From NCBI GenBank assembly GCA_019637295.1, contig JAHBVX010000012.1, positions 140,183 through 204,182 of the forward strand: a stretch of DNA of 64,000 nucleotides, written 5' to 3'. This DNA is from Polyangiaceae bacterium. GTDB taxonomy: Bacteria > Myxococcota_A > Polyangia > Polyangiales > Polyangiaceae. The translations under genes and the position numbers were made by a program. Under the pieces are notes generated by a model, which was given only the letters and a program-made list of their open reading frames with translations, was not told where the DNA came from and made no database searches. Below are positions 12,860-23,150 of the stretch, piece by piece (position 1 is the first letter of the stretch; every line of letters starts with the position of its first letter).

Positions 12860-13720
12860 TCAGGTCACGAGGGCAGGCTTTTTCTTGCGTTCCGACCGCC
12901 AGAGGGCGCCAAGGAACCCTGCTAGCAGCACGACGGCCAGGGCGCCGCCAAGCTTCATGATGTTGCGCGCGACCGGGGCGTAGCGGCCCTCGTTCGCGTC
13001 GTAGTGAAAGCAGAAGAGCAACAAGCGGTCCACGGTCGAGCCGATCTTGCCTTCAGAGGCCTCTACCAGGCTGAGGCGGAGCGTTCGAGGATGGTACTCC
13101 AGACCGTACAAGTAGCGGGACATTCGGCCGTTTGGCGTGGCCATCGCGATCGCGGCGGGGTGAACCCACTCCTGCCGCTTCTCGTTGAACCCGTACTTGA
13201 AGCCCAGGGCGCTCGCGAGCTGGCGCACGTTCTGCTCGGACCCGGTCAGGAAGGCCCAACCGTCCTCCGAGCCGGGACGCCCGTACTGCTGCAGGTAGCG
13301 TGATTTCGTCTTCTGCGCGCGCTCCCAGCTCTCCTTGGGGTCGATGCTGACGGTGACGACCCGGTACTCTTTGCCGGCGGTCCAGTCCACCTGCTTCATG
13401 CTCTCCACCACGCCGCTCAGCTGCATGCTGCACAGCATGGGGCAGTCCGAGTAGTTCAACGTGAGGATGACGGGCATGGAGCCATCGAAGTAGTCCGCCA
13501 GGGTGACGTGCTGGCCCCGCTCGTTCACGAAGGAGAGCTCGAGCGGCAGGCGCTCGTCGAGCTTCTCGAACACGTCTACCTCTTGCAGGCGCTTCGGTAG
13601 CGGCTCCGTGCGCACCTTGCGCGGCTCCTGTGGCAACACCTGCGCCTGGGCTGGGAGCGAAGCTCCGAGCAGGGCGAGCGCGACGAGCGCCGACGGGAGA
13701 TGCAGGACGTCAGGGGCCAT
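12860..13720 (-). CDS. SCO1/SenC-family copper chaperone
   Basis: 286 residues. It starts at the ATG at 13720, which overlaps the upstream gene by 11 bases; the longer open frame is a Pro/Arg shadow of that gene. A signal peptide ending AQA-Q is followed by a thioredoxin-like SCO domain with the copper-binding CPMLC motif and the distal His in LEYHPRTL. A C-terminal transmembrane helix (VARNIMKLGGALAVVLLAGF) anchors it to the membrane. SCO proteins deliver copper to the CuA site of oxidase subunit II. The position directly before ctaC fits that role. Confidence 0.92.
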   Translation of the reverse strand: MAPDVLHLPSALVALALLGASLPAQAQVLPQEPRKVRTEPLPKRLQEVDVFEKLDERLPLELSFVNERGQHVTLADYFDGSMPVILTLNYSDCPMLCSMQLSGVVESMKQVDWTAGKEYRVVTVSIDPKESWERAQKTKSRYLQQYGRPGSEDGWAFLTGSEQNVRQLASALGFKYGFNEKRQEWVHPAAIAMATPNGRMSRYLYGLEYHPRTLRLSLVEASEGKIGSTVDRLLLFCFHYDANEGRYAPVARNIMKLGGALAVVLLAGFLGALWRSERKKKPALVT

Positions 13721-14219
13721 CTTCGGGCGCGGGCGGGGGCGGGGGCTTGGGAGGAGCGATCGGCTTCTTGGGCGCGGGCGCTTTGGGCGCGGGCGCCTCG
13801 GGCGCGGGCGCCTCGGGCGCGGGCGCCTCGGGCGCGGGCGCCTCGGGCGCCGAAGCCTCGGGTGTGGCGCCGCCGTCGGCCTCGCCGGGTGCCGGCGCGA
13901 CCGGCGCTGGCGCCGGCGCGGTGGCGCTCTCCGGATCCTCGCGCAGCGCCTTCGCCGTGAGCTCCATGGCGCGCTCGATCGGGATGCTGACCTCACCTTT
14001 GCCCTGATCGACCCAGGCGGCCGGCTCCGTGAGCGAGTCCTTCTGAGGCTTGACGATCGCCACGTGCATGCCCGCTGGCTGCTTGCCCGCGACCTCGGCG
14101 TCTGCTTCCGCGCGAACCAGCGCGGTGACCGCGAGCGCGACGCCCACGACCGCGAATGTCAAGAGCGCCACCAGAGTTCCGATGGCACCTGCGTTGACGC
14201 TGTCTTGCTCCGTCGACAT
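13710..14219 (-). CDS. Unknown membrane protein of the act-cta operon, Pro/Ala/Glu repeat tail
   Basis: 169 residues: one N-terminal transmembrane helix (about residues 12-35, GTLVALLTFAVVGVALAVTA), then a small ~70-residue domain with PAGMHVAIVKPQKDSLTEPA and VSIPIERAMELTAKA. The C-terminal ~65 residues are almost only Pro, Ala, Glu and Lys, including repeated EAPAP units. Orientation is probably N-in with the repeat tail in the periplasm, where it could act as a spacer. Its place between actF and sco suggests a role in assembling or tethering the ACIII-oxidase complex. This is inference from position only; no family recognised. Confidence 0.7.
   Translation of the reverse strand: MSTEQDSVNAGAIGTLVALLTFAVVGVALAVTALVRAEADAEVAGKQPAGMHVAIVKPQKDSLTEPAAWVDQGKGEVSIPIERAMELTAKALREDPESATAPAPAPVAPAPGEADGGATPEASAPEAPAPEAPAPEAPAPEAPAPKAPAPKKPIAPPKPPPPPAPEDGP
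13771..13860. repeat. 15-bp tandem repeat encoding EAPAP units
   Basis: Four identical 15-base units (GGCGCGGGCGCCTCG on the plus strand) at 13786-13800, 13801-13815, 13816-13830 and 13831-13845. Degenerate copies flank them at 13771-13785 and 13846-13860. Read on the minus strand they give the EAPAP repeats of the unknown operon protein. Length polymorphism between strains would be in frame. Confidence 0.9.
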
Positions 14220-14232
14220 GGCGTATCCGTCC

Positions 14233-15543
<1,311 letters not shown>

Positions 15544-15552
15544 GGTGCATCC

Positions 15553-16797
15553 TCACTTGAGCGCCCCGCGCTCCGCTTCCGGCACGTCGTCGACGCTGGT
15601 CTGGCGGCTGCGCTGGAGCGCCCGCAGGTACATCACGATCTTCCAGCGATCCTCCGGCTCGATCAGCTGGCCGTAGCCAGCCATGTTCCGGATGCCGTGG
15701 GTGACGGTGTCGAACAGCTGACCCACCGGCATCTGCCGCAGGTAGTCCTGGTGCACGTTGGTCGGAGGCACCCAGGTGCCCTCCGCGAGCTCCTGCGCTC
15801 GCACGCTGATGGGGCCGTCCCCGTCGCCGGCGAAGCCGTGGCACGGAGCGCAGTACACGCCGAACTTCTCCTTGCCACGCTCGAGCGCGTCCGCGCTCGG
15901 CTCGATGCTGGTCGGGAAGGTGCGCGCCCAGGTGTCCTGCTCCTTGCCGCGGAACAGGTGGTCGTCCTCCCGCAGGTGGCCGACCGCGACCGTCTCCGGG
16001 ATCTCCGGGCGCTCCGCTCGCCCGTCCGCGAAGAACGGGTGCGCCTGCTGAGCCTGGAACTTGAGCTGCCAGTCCATGTCGCCCACCACGTGCACGCGGG
16101 TCTTCTCGCTCTTGGCGAAGCGCGCCTTGGCGATGAAGGCGAACGGAATCAGCGAGGCCGTTGCCACGATCAAGAGGCCATAGACCAGCCCTGTCGGCAG
16201 CTTGCTCGGCGATGTCCGGTCCTCGAGCACCACGTCGAGGACCGTGGGGTGGGTGCCCTCGAGCAGCGCGCGGGTCTCACGCTCGTCGAACTTCGCGTCC
16301 GCTGCCTGGATCATCAGGAAGAACTTGTCGTCCGTGACCTTGGCGAAGCGCTCCTTCAGGTCGAGCGGATGCGACGGCAGCGGCAGGTTGTTGAGCGCGA
16401 GCATGCCGCCGAGGGCGGCGAACGCGCTGAACAGCACCGTCAGCTCGAAGTAGATCGGGACGCTGGCCGGGATGCTCCAGAAGGGCTTCCCGCTGATGAT
16501 GTACTTGTAGTCGACGGCGTTCATCCACCACTGCATCAGGATGGCGGTGGTGAGCCCCGTGATCGCCGCGCCGAGCACGATCCACGGCAGCTTGGTCATC
16601 TTGATGCCCATCGCGCCGTCGATGCCGTGCACCGGGAAGGGGGTGTAGGTGTCCCACTTCTCGAAGCCGGCGTCGCGCACCTTCTTCGAGGCCGCGATCA
16701 GCGCGGCGGTGCTGTCGTACTCGGCGAGCAGGCCGTGGAGCGGCGCTTCGCCTTCGGCGTGCTCGGTCTGGTCGGAGTCTTTCTTCTTGTCGGCCAT
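15553..16797 (-). CDS. Fused ActD-ActE: DUF3341 membrane domain plus monoheme cytochrome c
   Basis: 414 residues combining two ACIII subunits. Residues ~17-195 match ActD (DUF3341): the GLLAEYDS start, the GFEKWDTYTPFPVHG motif, and two transmembrane helices at ~72-92 and ~115-137. A third helix (~203-224) leads into a periplasmic cytochrome c domain. That domain has a single heme motif CAPCH at 316-320, a likely Met ligand in RNMAGYG, and the typical WKIVMYLRALQ end. This part equals ActE. In the structurally studied complexes ActD and ActE are separate polypeptides. The gene lies 15 bases after actC and 9 before actF. The fusion is read directly in one open frame. Confidence 0.93.
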   Translation of the reverse strand: MADKKKDSDQTEHAEGEAPLHGLLAEYDSTAALIAASKKVRDAGFEKWDTYTPFPVHGIDGAMGIKMTKLPWIVLGAAITGLTTAILMQWWMNAVDYKYIISGKPFWSIPASVPIYFELTVLFSAFAALGGMLALNNLPLPSHPLDLKERFAKVTDDKFFLMIQAADAKFDERETRALLEGTHPTVLDVVLEDRTSPSKLPTGLVYGLLIVATASLIPFAFIAKARFAKSEKTRVHVVGDMDWQLKFQAQQAHPFFADGRAERPEIPETVAVGHLREDDHLFRGKEQDTWARTFPTSIEPSADALERGKEKFGVYCAPCHGFAGDGDGPISVRAQELAEGTWVPPTNVHQDYLRQMPVGQLFDTVTHGIRNMAGYGQLIEPEDRWKIVMYLRALQRSRQTSVDDVPEAERGALK

Positions 16798-16812
16798 GAC
16801 ACTCTCTCGCGC

Positions 16813-18186
16813 TCAGTGGTGGTCCCCGGAGGCGTGGGCCGCAGGCACGAATGCCTTGACCTCGGCCATGGCCACCATCGGCAGGTAGCGGCAGAACAGC
16901 AGGAATAGCGTGAAGAACAGCCCGAAGCTGCCCGCCAGCGTGGCGAAATCCCACGCGGTGGGGATGAAATAGCCCCAGGACGCCGGCAAGAAGTCGCGGG
17001 AGCCGCTGGTCACGATGATGACGAAGCGCTCGAACCACATGCCGATGTTGACCAACACGCCGACGAAGAAGATGACCCACACGTTGCGGCGCATGCTCTT
17101 GAACCAGAACACCTGCGGCGTGACGACGTTGCAGAAGATCATCGCCCAATAGGACCAGGCGAACGGGCCCACCGCGCGATTGAGCAGCGCGAAGCCCTCG
17201 TAGGCGCTACCGCTGTACCAGGCGATGAAGAACTCCATCCCGTAGGCGTAGCCAACCATCATGCCCGTCGCGAGGATGATCTTGCTCATGAGCTCGAGGT
17301 GGTTGATCGTGATGATGCGTTTCAGTCCAAAGAACTGACGCGCCGGCACCGCGAGGGTGACCACCATGGCAAAGCCACCGAAGATGGCGCCCGCCACGAA
17401 GTAGGGTGGGAAGATGGTCGTGTGCCAGCCCGGCATCTGCGACGTCGCGAAGTCGAAGGAGACGACGCTGTGCACGCTGAGCACCAGGGGTGTGGCCAGG
17501 GCCGCGAGCAGCAAGTACGCCCGCTCGTAGCGGTGCCATTGACGGCTCGACCCACGCCAGCCCATCGCGAACGCCCCGTACAGCGCCCGTCGCAGGGGCG
17601 ACGTGCTGCGATCCCGGAAGGTGGCCAAGTCCGGGATCATGCCCATGTACCAGAACAGGAGGCTGACCGTGGCGTAGGTGCCGACCGCGAACACGTCCCA
17701 CTCCAGCGGGCTCCTGAACTGCGGCCACATCTGCATCTGGTTCGGGATCGGGAACATCCAATAGGGCAGCCAGGGGCGTCCGACGTGGAGGCCTGGGAAC
17801 ACCGCAGCGCAGATGACCGCGAAAATCGTCATGGCCTCGGCGAAGCGGTTGATCGCGGTGCGCCAGGTCTGGCGCATCAGGTAGAGGATCGCGCTGATCA
17901 GCGTGCCGGCGTGGCCGATGCCGACCCAGAACACGAAGTTGACGATGGGGAAGCCCCAGTACGAGGGGTTCATGTTGCCCCAGATGCCGATGCCCTCCCA
18001 GAACAGGTAGGCCACGCTGATGCCGAACAAGCCGAGCAACGACGTGCTGATGCCGAAGGCGATGTACCAAGCACGCGGCGGCCGGTTGACCTCGGCGATG
18101 CGAGAGACGTTATCGGTGACGCGTGCGAAGTCGTTGTCGCCCTTGGGCGGCTGAACGAACGGGTTGACGTCGCTGATCGCGGCCAT
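16813..18186 (-). CDS. actC: Alternative Complex III subunit ActC (NrfD/PsrC family)
   Basis: 457 residues, about ten transmembrane helices, NrfD/polysulfide-reductase membrane family. It contains the expected ActC features: [13 protein letters not shown] before helix 1, [62 protein letters not shown] in pieces, and [14 protein letters not shown]. In known ACIII structures this subunit forms the quinol site next to the [3Fe-4S] cluster of ActB. It starts 3 bases after the actB stop codon, implying translational coupling. Assignment is secure from sequence and context. Confidence 0.96.
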   Translation of the reverse strand: MAAISDVNPFVQPPKGDNDFARVTDNVSRIAEVNRPPRAWYIAFGISTSLLGLFGISVAYLFWEGIGIWGNMNPSYWGFPIVNFVFWVGIGHAGTLISAILYLMRQTWRTAINRFAEAMTIFAVICAAVFPGLHVGRPWLPYWMFPIPNQMQMWPQFRSPLEWDVFAVGTYATVSLLFWYMGMIPDLATFRDRSTSPLRRALYGAFAMGWRGSSRQWHRYERAYLLLAALATPLVLSVHSVVSFDFATSQMPGWHTTIFPPYFVAGAIFGGFAMVVTLAVPARQFFGLKRIITINHLELMSKIILATGMMVGYAYGMEFFIAWYSGSAYEGFALLNRAVGPFAWSYWAMIFCNVVTPQVFWFKSMRRNVWVIFFVGVLVNIGMWFERFVIIVTSGSRDFLPASWGYFIPTAWDFATLAGSFGLFFTLFLLFCRYLPMVAMAEVKAFVPAAHASGDHH

Positions 18187-18189
18187 GGC

Positions 18190-21100
18190 TCAGCCGAGCT
18201 CCGGGTTGGGGTTCTTGACCCGCGCGAGGTAGCGCACGCGCGGACGATTGTTGAGTTCCTCGAGCAGTCCGTAGCTTCGCGGCGAGTGCGCGAGCTGCGC
18301 CACCTTGGCCCCCGAGTCGTTCAGGTCGCCGAACTCGATGGCCTGGGTCGGACAGGTCTCCTGGCACGCGGTGCGGATGTCGCCGTCCTTGATCGAGCGC
18401 TTGGCGTTCTTGGCCTTGATCTTCACGTTCTGGATGCGCTGCACGCAGAAGGTGCACTTCTCGATCACGCCACGGGCGCGAATCGAGACCTCCGGGTTGA
18501 AGACCATGGCCTTGATGCGGGCGTCCTCGTCGCGGAAGCCGTGGTAGGGCGTGACCGCCTGAACGTCGAGGTTGTAGTTCAGGTAGTTGAAGCGCCGCAC
18601 CTTGTAGGGGCAGTTGTTCGCGCAGTAGCGCGTGCCGATGCAGCGGTTGTAGACCATGTCGTTGAGCCCCTCGCTCGAGTGCATGGTCGCGCCCACCGGG
18701 CACACCTGCTCGCACGGGGCGTTCTCGCACTGCATGCAGGGCAGCGGCTGGTAGGCGACCTCCGGATTGTCCGGGTCGCCCTTGAAGTAGCGGTCCACCC
18801 GCAGCCAGAGCATCTCGCGCCCGCGCGCCAGGTTCTTGGCGCCGACGGATGGGATGTTGTTCTCCGCCTGGCAGGCGGTGATGCACGCGCTGCAGCCGAT
18901 GCACTTGTTCAAGTCGATGGTCATCCCCCACTTGTGACCGTCGTACACCACGGGGTCGTTCCACAAGCTCAAGAGCGGGGGGTGGTGGACGGCGTGCTTG
19001 GCGAAGTCCGGTTCCTTCTTGTACTTCTCCACCGTGCCTTCGCGCACGATCATGCCCAGTCGCGACTGGGTTCCTTCGCGGCCGAGCTGGTCCATGGTGT
19101 GCACGTCCTGGCTCGCGGACAGCTCGATCGTGCCAGCCCCCGCGCTGACCTGCAGACCGCCGGCGAAGTAGGGCGACTTGCTGCTCTGCAGGGCGTAGCC
19201 GCTGATGCCCACCGGCTCGACCCGTTGCTCGTCGTGTCCGCCGACGCGCCCCGCGCGGGTCCGACCGTAGCCCAAGGTCAGCCGCACGCTGCCCCGCGCG
19301 GTGCCAGGGACGATCATGGCGTGCGTGCGCGCCGACTGGCCGCCGATGGTCAGCGTGACTTCCTGTCCGTCCGTGAGCCCGAGGGCGGCAGCCGTCGCTG
19401 GTGACATCACCGCGGCGTTGCCCCAGGCCAGCTTCCCGTTCTGCTCCGGCAGCTCCTGCAGCCAGGAGCTGTTGCCGAAGCGCCCGTCGTACACCTTGCT
19501 GTCGGCGGCGAGCACCAGCTCGAGCTGTCCGTTCTGTGCGTCGAGGGGTGCGTTGTCCCGCTCGCCGAGCGCGATCGGGTCCAGCGCCTTCAGCTCAGGG
19601 CTGACGCGCGGTAGCTGGTCGTCGATCAGTCCGTCGTGCACGGTGCGGCGGAACTTGCGAGGGTCCGCCAGGCGCTCGCGGTGCGTGTGCTTGACGATGT
19701 CGAGCCCCCGAGTGTGCGTCTCACCCAGGAGCGAGGCCAGTACCTCGATCTGCGAGCGACCGCCGAACAGCGCCTCGATGAGCGGCTGCTGGATGGAGAG
19801 CGTGCCGTCGGCTGCGCGAACGTCGCCCCAGGTCTCGAGCCAGTGCGCCTCGGGCAGGTGCCAGCCCGACGCCTTGCCCGTCTCGTCGTGATAGGTGCCC
19901 ACATGAATACGCGTCTGCACCTTGGCGTAGGCGGCGGCGAAGCCCAGATCCTGCGGTGCGGTGTAGACGGGGTTGGCGCCGAGCACGAGCACCGTGCTGA
20001 CCGCGCTGCCGAGCTTGGCGGTGAGCGCCTCGAGCTGTGCGACGCGTGCGGGAGCGTCCTTGTTGGGGTGCTCCGTGTACGACACCGTCTTGCCGACGTT
20101 GTCGAGGATGGCGTTCAGCCGGCAGACGAGCGCGTGCACCTCGGGCGGCTGATGCTCACCGGCGACGACCAAGCTGCGGCCCTTGGCCGCGGCCAGGTCC
20201 TTCGCCAGCGCCGTGAGCAGCTTGGCGATCTTGGGGTCGTTCAGCGCGGCGCTCGTGGGCTTGGGTTGTGCGCCGCTGGCACCGACGGCGGCGCTCACCT
20301 CTGCGTCGAGCGCGACGGCGAAGGCGCGGATCAGCTCGGCCCGGAGGGGCTGATGGTGGTCCGCCTGGCTGCCGAGCTGAGTGTACGCGCTCTCTATCGC
20401 GTACACCCGGCTCATGGGCTGGTCCGGATCCCGGCGGGCGGCGAAGGCTCGCGCGTTGGCCAGCCCGGACGGGTACAGGTCGTCCAGCGGATCGGCGTCC
20501 AGCGAGACGACGACGTCGGCCTTGGCGAAGTCGTAGTGCGGGAGCAGCGCGGCGCCGTAGGCGAGCTGCGTACCGAGGCGTGAGCCCTCCCCGAGCCCGG
20601 GCTCCCACTCCACCCACGTAGCCTGGGGCAAGAGTTCGGTGAGCCGGGCGCGCAGCGCTGCCCGGCTTGGCGACGAGCTCGCGCTGGCGATGACCGCGAA
20701 GGCGCCCCCGCCCGACGCCTTGAGCGCCTCGAAGTGACCCCGCGCAAAGGCGTCGAAGTCGACCCAGGTCTTGGGTTGGCCGTCCAGCTGAGGGCTGCGG
20801 CTCCGATCCGGATCGTACAGCTCGAGCACCTGGGCCTGGTGCAGCAGGCCGAGCGCGCCACGGTTGGACGGATGACTTGGGTTGCCCTCGAGCTTGATGG
20901 GACGGCCATCGTAGCTGATGGCGTGCACGCCGACGGTCGTGCCGCCGATGTCGCACGCCGTGGCGAAGCGCCGTGTCTCTCCCGCCACGCGCCCCTCCGG
21001 CGTGCGTGACATGGGCAGCATGTGGTCCTCTTGCCAGCGGCACCCCGCCGCAGCCGCCAGCGCCGCGCCAGCGCTCATGATCTGCATGAACTGACGGCGC

Positions 21101-21279
21101 TCGGGAGAGCTCGGCGACTCGACCTCGTCTTCGACCCGCTCCGCTCGTGCTCGCGCTACGAACTCGGGTCGACCCTCGAGCTCCGCCAAGCTCTTCCAGT
21201 ACGTCGGCGCGCTGTGCTCGGCGGGCGGGCTCGTCACGACGGGCAGCTTCTTGTTGGCGTCCGGTTTCAGCGATGACAT
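18190..21279 (-). CDS. actB: Alternative Complex III subunit ActB (molybdopterin-like domain fused to four-cluster Fe-S domain)
   Basis: 1029 residues. An N-terminal region of ~58 residues precedes a twin-arginine signal, SPERRQFMQIMSAGAALA, so the folded protein is exported by Tat. The large middle part is the molybdopterin-oxidoreductase-like ActB1 domain, which in studied complexes has no cofactor. The C-terminal ~270 residues are ActB2, with four Cys sets: CIGCSACITAC, CMQCENAPCEQVC, CIGTRYCANNC and the CTFC...CQETC group. These are expected to bind three [4Fe-4S] and one [3Fe-4S] cluster. The ATG at 21279 overlaps actA by 13 bases; the longer open frame is a shadow. It passes electrons from quinol to the heme subunits. 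Confidence 0.96.
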   Translation of the reverse strand: MSSLKPDANKKLPVVTSPPAEHSAPTYWKSLAELEGRPEFVARARAERVEDEVESPSSPERRQFMQIMSAGAALAAAAGCRWQEDHMLPMSRTPEGRVAGETRRFATACDIGGTTVGVHAISYDGRPIKLEGNPSHPSNRGALGLLHQAQVLELYDPDRSRSPQLDGQPKTWVDFDAFARGHFEALKASGGGAFAVIASASSSPSRAALRARLTELLPQATWVEWEPGLGEGSRLGTQLAYGAALLPHYDFAKADVVVSLDADPLDDLYPSGLANARAFAARRDPDQPMSRVYAIESAYTQLGSQADHHQPLRAELIRAFAVALDAEVSAAVGASGAQPKPTSAALNDPKIAKLLTALAKDLAAAKGRSLVVAGEHQPPEVHALVCRLNAILDNVGKTVSYTEHPNKDAPARVAQLEALTAKLGSAVSTVLVLGANPVYTAPQDLGFAAAYAKVQTRIHVGTYHDETGKASGWHLPEAHWLETWGDVRAADGTLSIQQPLIEALFGGRSQIEVLASLLGETHTRGLDIVKHTHRERLADPRKFRRTVHDGLIDDQLPRVSPELKALDPIALGERDNAPLDAQNGQLELVLAADSKVYDGRFGNSSWLQELPEQNGKLAWGNAAVMSPATAAALGLTDGQEVTLTIGGQSARTHAMIVPGTARGSVRLTLGYGRTRAGRVGGHDEQRVEPVGISGYALQSSKSPYFAGGLQVSAGAGTIELSASQDVHTMDQLGREGTQSRLGMIVREGTVEKYKKEPDFAKHAVHHPPLLSLWNDPVVYDGHKWGMTIDLNKCIGCSACITACQAENNIPSVGAKNLARGREMLWLRVDRYFKGDPDNPEVAYQPLPCMQCENAPCEQVCPVGATMHSSEGLNDMVYNRCIGTRYCANNCPYKVRRFNYLNYNLDVQAVTPYHGFRDEDARIKAMVFNPEVSIRARGVIEKCTFCVQRIQNVKIKAKNAKRSIKDGDIRTACQETCPTQAIEFGDLNDSGAKVAQLAHSPRSYGLLEELNNRPRVRYLARVKNPNPELG

Positions 21280-21947
21280 GTGGAGCAGTCCTCGGGCGGG
21301 TTGATGTTGTTCTCCGCGCGGAGCTTGGTTCCAAACTCGACGGCGTCCCCCGGGGCTTGCCAGGTCATGTTGGTCACCTCGGACACGGGCCGCAGGTGCT
21401 GCTCGGGGGCGCGATGGCAGTCCAGGCACCAACCCATGCTGAGCGGCTCTTTCTGGTACACCTCCACCATCTGATCGACGCGGCCGTGGCAGCTCACGCA
21501 GCCGACGCCGCGTGAGACGTGTGCGCTGTGGTTGAAGTACACGTAATCGGGCAGATCGTGGACCTTGACCCAGGGGATCGGCTTGCCATCGTCACGGCAG
21601 GTGCGCGTCTCGTCCGACCACTCGCAGCTCTCGCGCAGGAGCTCGAGCTTCGGACTCTTGGCCCGAACGCGCGAGTGGCAGTTCATGCACGTGGCCGTCG
21701 ATGGGACCGCGGCGTGGGCAGCCTTGTCGACGGTGTTGTGGCAGTACTTGCAGTCGATGCCCAGCTCCCCAACGTGCAGCTGGTGGCTGTACGGGATGGG
21801 CTGCTTGGGCATGTAGCCAGCGTCGACGGTCTTTGGGGAGAACCCGTACCAGACGATGGCCGTGAGGTAGAGCGGCGCGACGCCCAACCCAAGGCCAGCG
21901 ATCTGCCGGATCTTGTTGGTCCATCGCGGGAATACGAACAGCTTCAT
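21267..21947 (-). CDS. actA: Alternative Complex III subunit ActA (pentaheme cytochrome c)
   Basis: 226 residues with an N-terminal transmembrane anchor (~residues 15-36) and five heme c motifs: CKYCH (66), CMNCH (87), CVSCH (150), CLDCH (174) and CSTCH (221). This is the pentaheme subunit that carries electrons from the Fe-S subunit toward cytochrome c or the oxidase in the periplasm. It is the first gene of an eleven-gene minus-strand operon running to ctaF. The 245 bases upstream (to 22192) contain no gene and should hold the operon promoter, but I could not pick a convincing -35/-10 pair. Confidence 0.96.
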   Translation of the reverse strand: MKLFVFPRWTNKIRQIAGLGLGVAPLYLTAIVWYGFSPKTVDAGYMPKQPIPYSHQLHVGELGIDCKYCHNTVDKAAHAAVPSTATCMNCHSRVRAKSPKLELLRESCEWSDETRTCRDDGKPIPWVKVHDLPDYVYFNHSAHVSRGVGCVSCHGRVDQMVEVYQKEPLSMGWCLDCHRAPEQHLRPVSEVTNMTWQAPGDAVEFGTKLRAENNINPPEDCSTCHR

Positions 21948-22192
21948 CGCTCGAACCTGTCTTGGTCGATTCCGGCACCCGAGACGCCGGAGCTTTCTGG
22001 TTTCGAATCAGGTGACTGACGAGTGCTGCAGGCGAACGGGTGGTCGTCGGACTAGTACCCCGAGCACCAGAGCGGCCCCCCGATACCATCTTCGAGCCCA
22101 TCTTGGCGACAAGAAGAGAGGGCCGGCGGAGTTGCGCGCTGGCTGTAGCAAATCGCGCAGGATTTTCGCTGTACGTCGAGGTAGGTGTCCCC

Positions 22193-23068
22193 TCAGCCCG
22201 CCCAGCAGGCACCTGCCCACCCGAGCCAGGCGAGCGCGATGGCGCCGCCCGCGGCCGCGACCAGGCCGACGGGGCGTGCGAGCGGCCACGCAGCGGCCAC
22301 CAACAGGCCCACCGCGGTCGGGGCCACCGCCGCGGCGCGGGTCACACCCGAGGCGTAGGGGACCGCGAGGGGCGTCAGCGCGAGCGCCAGCGCCAGCGCG
22401 ATGAGCGCGTCTCGGCGCGCTCGCGCCGGCCCGACCGCGACCGGGCGCGTTCGCTTCTCGCTGCGTCGGTCCGCGGGCTCGTCGGGCAGCGCCGTGACCA
22501 CGTTCCCAGCCCAGCCGAGCAGGTAGCAGGGCACCAGCGCGAGCCACGGCATCGCCGCGAGGGTGCCGCTCTGAAAGTAGTACCCAACCATGGGCAGCAC
22601 GACACCGACGCCGAGGGCCTGCAGGTGCGCGCCTCCGCCCCGGTAGGAGAGGCGCAGCGGTGGGAAGCTGTAGGCCCACATCAGCATCAGCGGTGCGGTG
22701 CAGAGCACGAGCGCGAGCGCCAAGCGCTCGGTCATCGTCACCCAGAGCCCGAACGCGCCGAGCGCGAGCGCCAGTCCGAGCGCTGCGGACCCCAACGCGC
22801 GCGGCGAGAGCTTCCCGTCAGCGACGACTCGTGAGCCGCCGGAGAACGGTGTTGGAGCCCGATTCTCGAGGTCCGCCTCCCAGTCCGCTGCGTCGTTCGC
22901 GAACACGATGAAGAGCTGAGCGAGCAGCCCATAGGCATGCACGAGCACGAAGCGGTGCCAGCTGAAGGCTTGAAAGCCAGCGAACGCCAGCGCTTGGCCG
23001 TACAGCAACGGCACCGCGATGTTCAGCTGCGCGAGTGGGCGCGCCGCCTGGAGCCAAGCCAAGACCAT
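22193..23068 (-). CDS. UbiA-family prenyltransferase
   Basis: 291 residues, about eight transmembrane helices. The two Mg-prenyl-diphosphate motifs of the UbiA superfamily are present: NDAADWEADLENR (first Asp motif) and DEPADRRSEKRT (second). The GWAGNVVTALPD-type loop is typical. Family members attach prenyl chains to aromatic rings, as in menaquinone, ubiquinone or heme O synthesis. Heme O synthase is encoded separately at 54.4 kb. A quinone role (MenA-like) is plausible because the adjacent operon encodes a quinol oxidase chain, but this is inference. The ATG at 23068 is chosen over upstream in-frame codons because homology begins there (LQAARPLAQLNIAVPLLYGQ). Confidence 0.8.
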   Translation of the reverse strand: MVLAWLQAARPLAQLNIAVPLLYGQALAFAGFQAFSWHRFVLVHAYGLLAQLFIVFANDAADWEADLENRAPTPFSGGSRVVADGKLSPRALGSAALGLALALGAFGLWVTMTERLALALVLCTAPLMLMWAYSFPPLRLSYRGGGAHLQALGVGVVLPMVGYYFQSGTLAAMPWLALVPCYLLGWAGNVVTALPDEPADRRSEKRTRPVAVGPARARRDALIALALALALTPLAVPYASGVTRAAAVAPTAVGLLVAAAWPLARPVGLVAAAGGAIALAWLGWAGACWAG

Positions 23069-23150
23069 GGCCGCACTCTTTGCATCACTCGTCGCCGGCG
23101 CGCCAGCGGTTCCTGGCTCGAGCCGCCGGCGTGTCCTTGGGGGTAGCGCT

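Noticed and set aside
21990..22020. TTTCGAATCA resembling a tRNA T-loop upstream of actA
   Set aside because: No acceptor, D or anticodon stems could be drawn around it.
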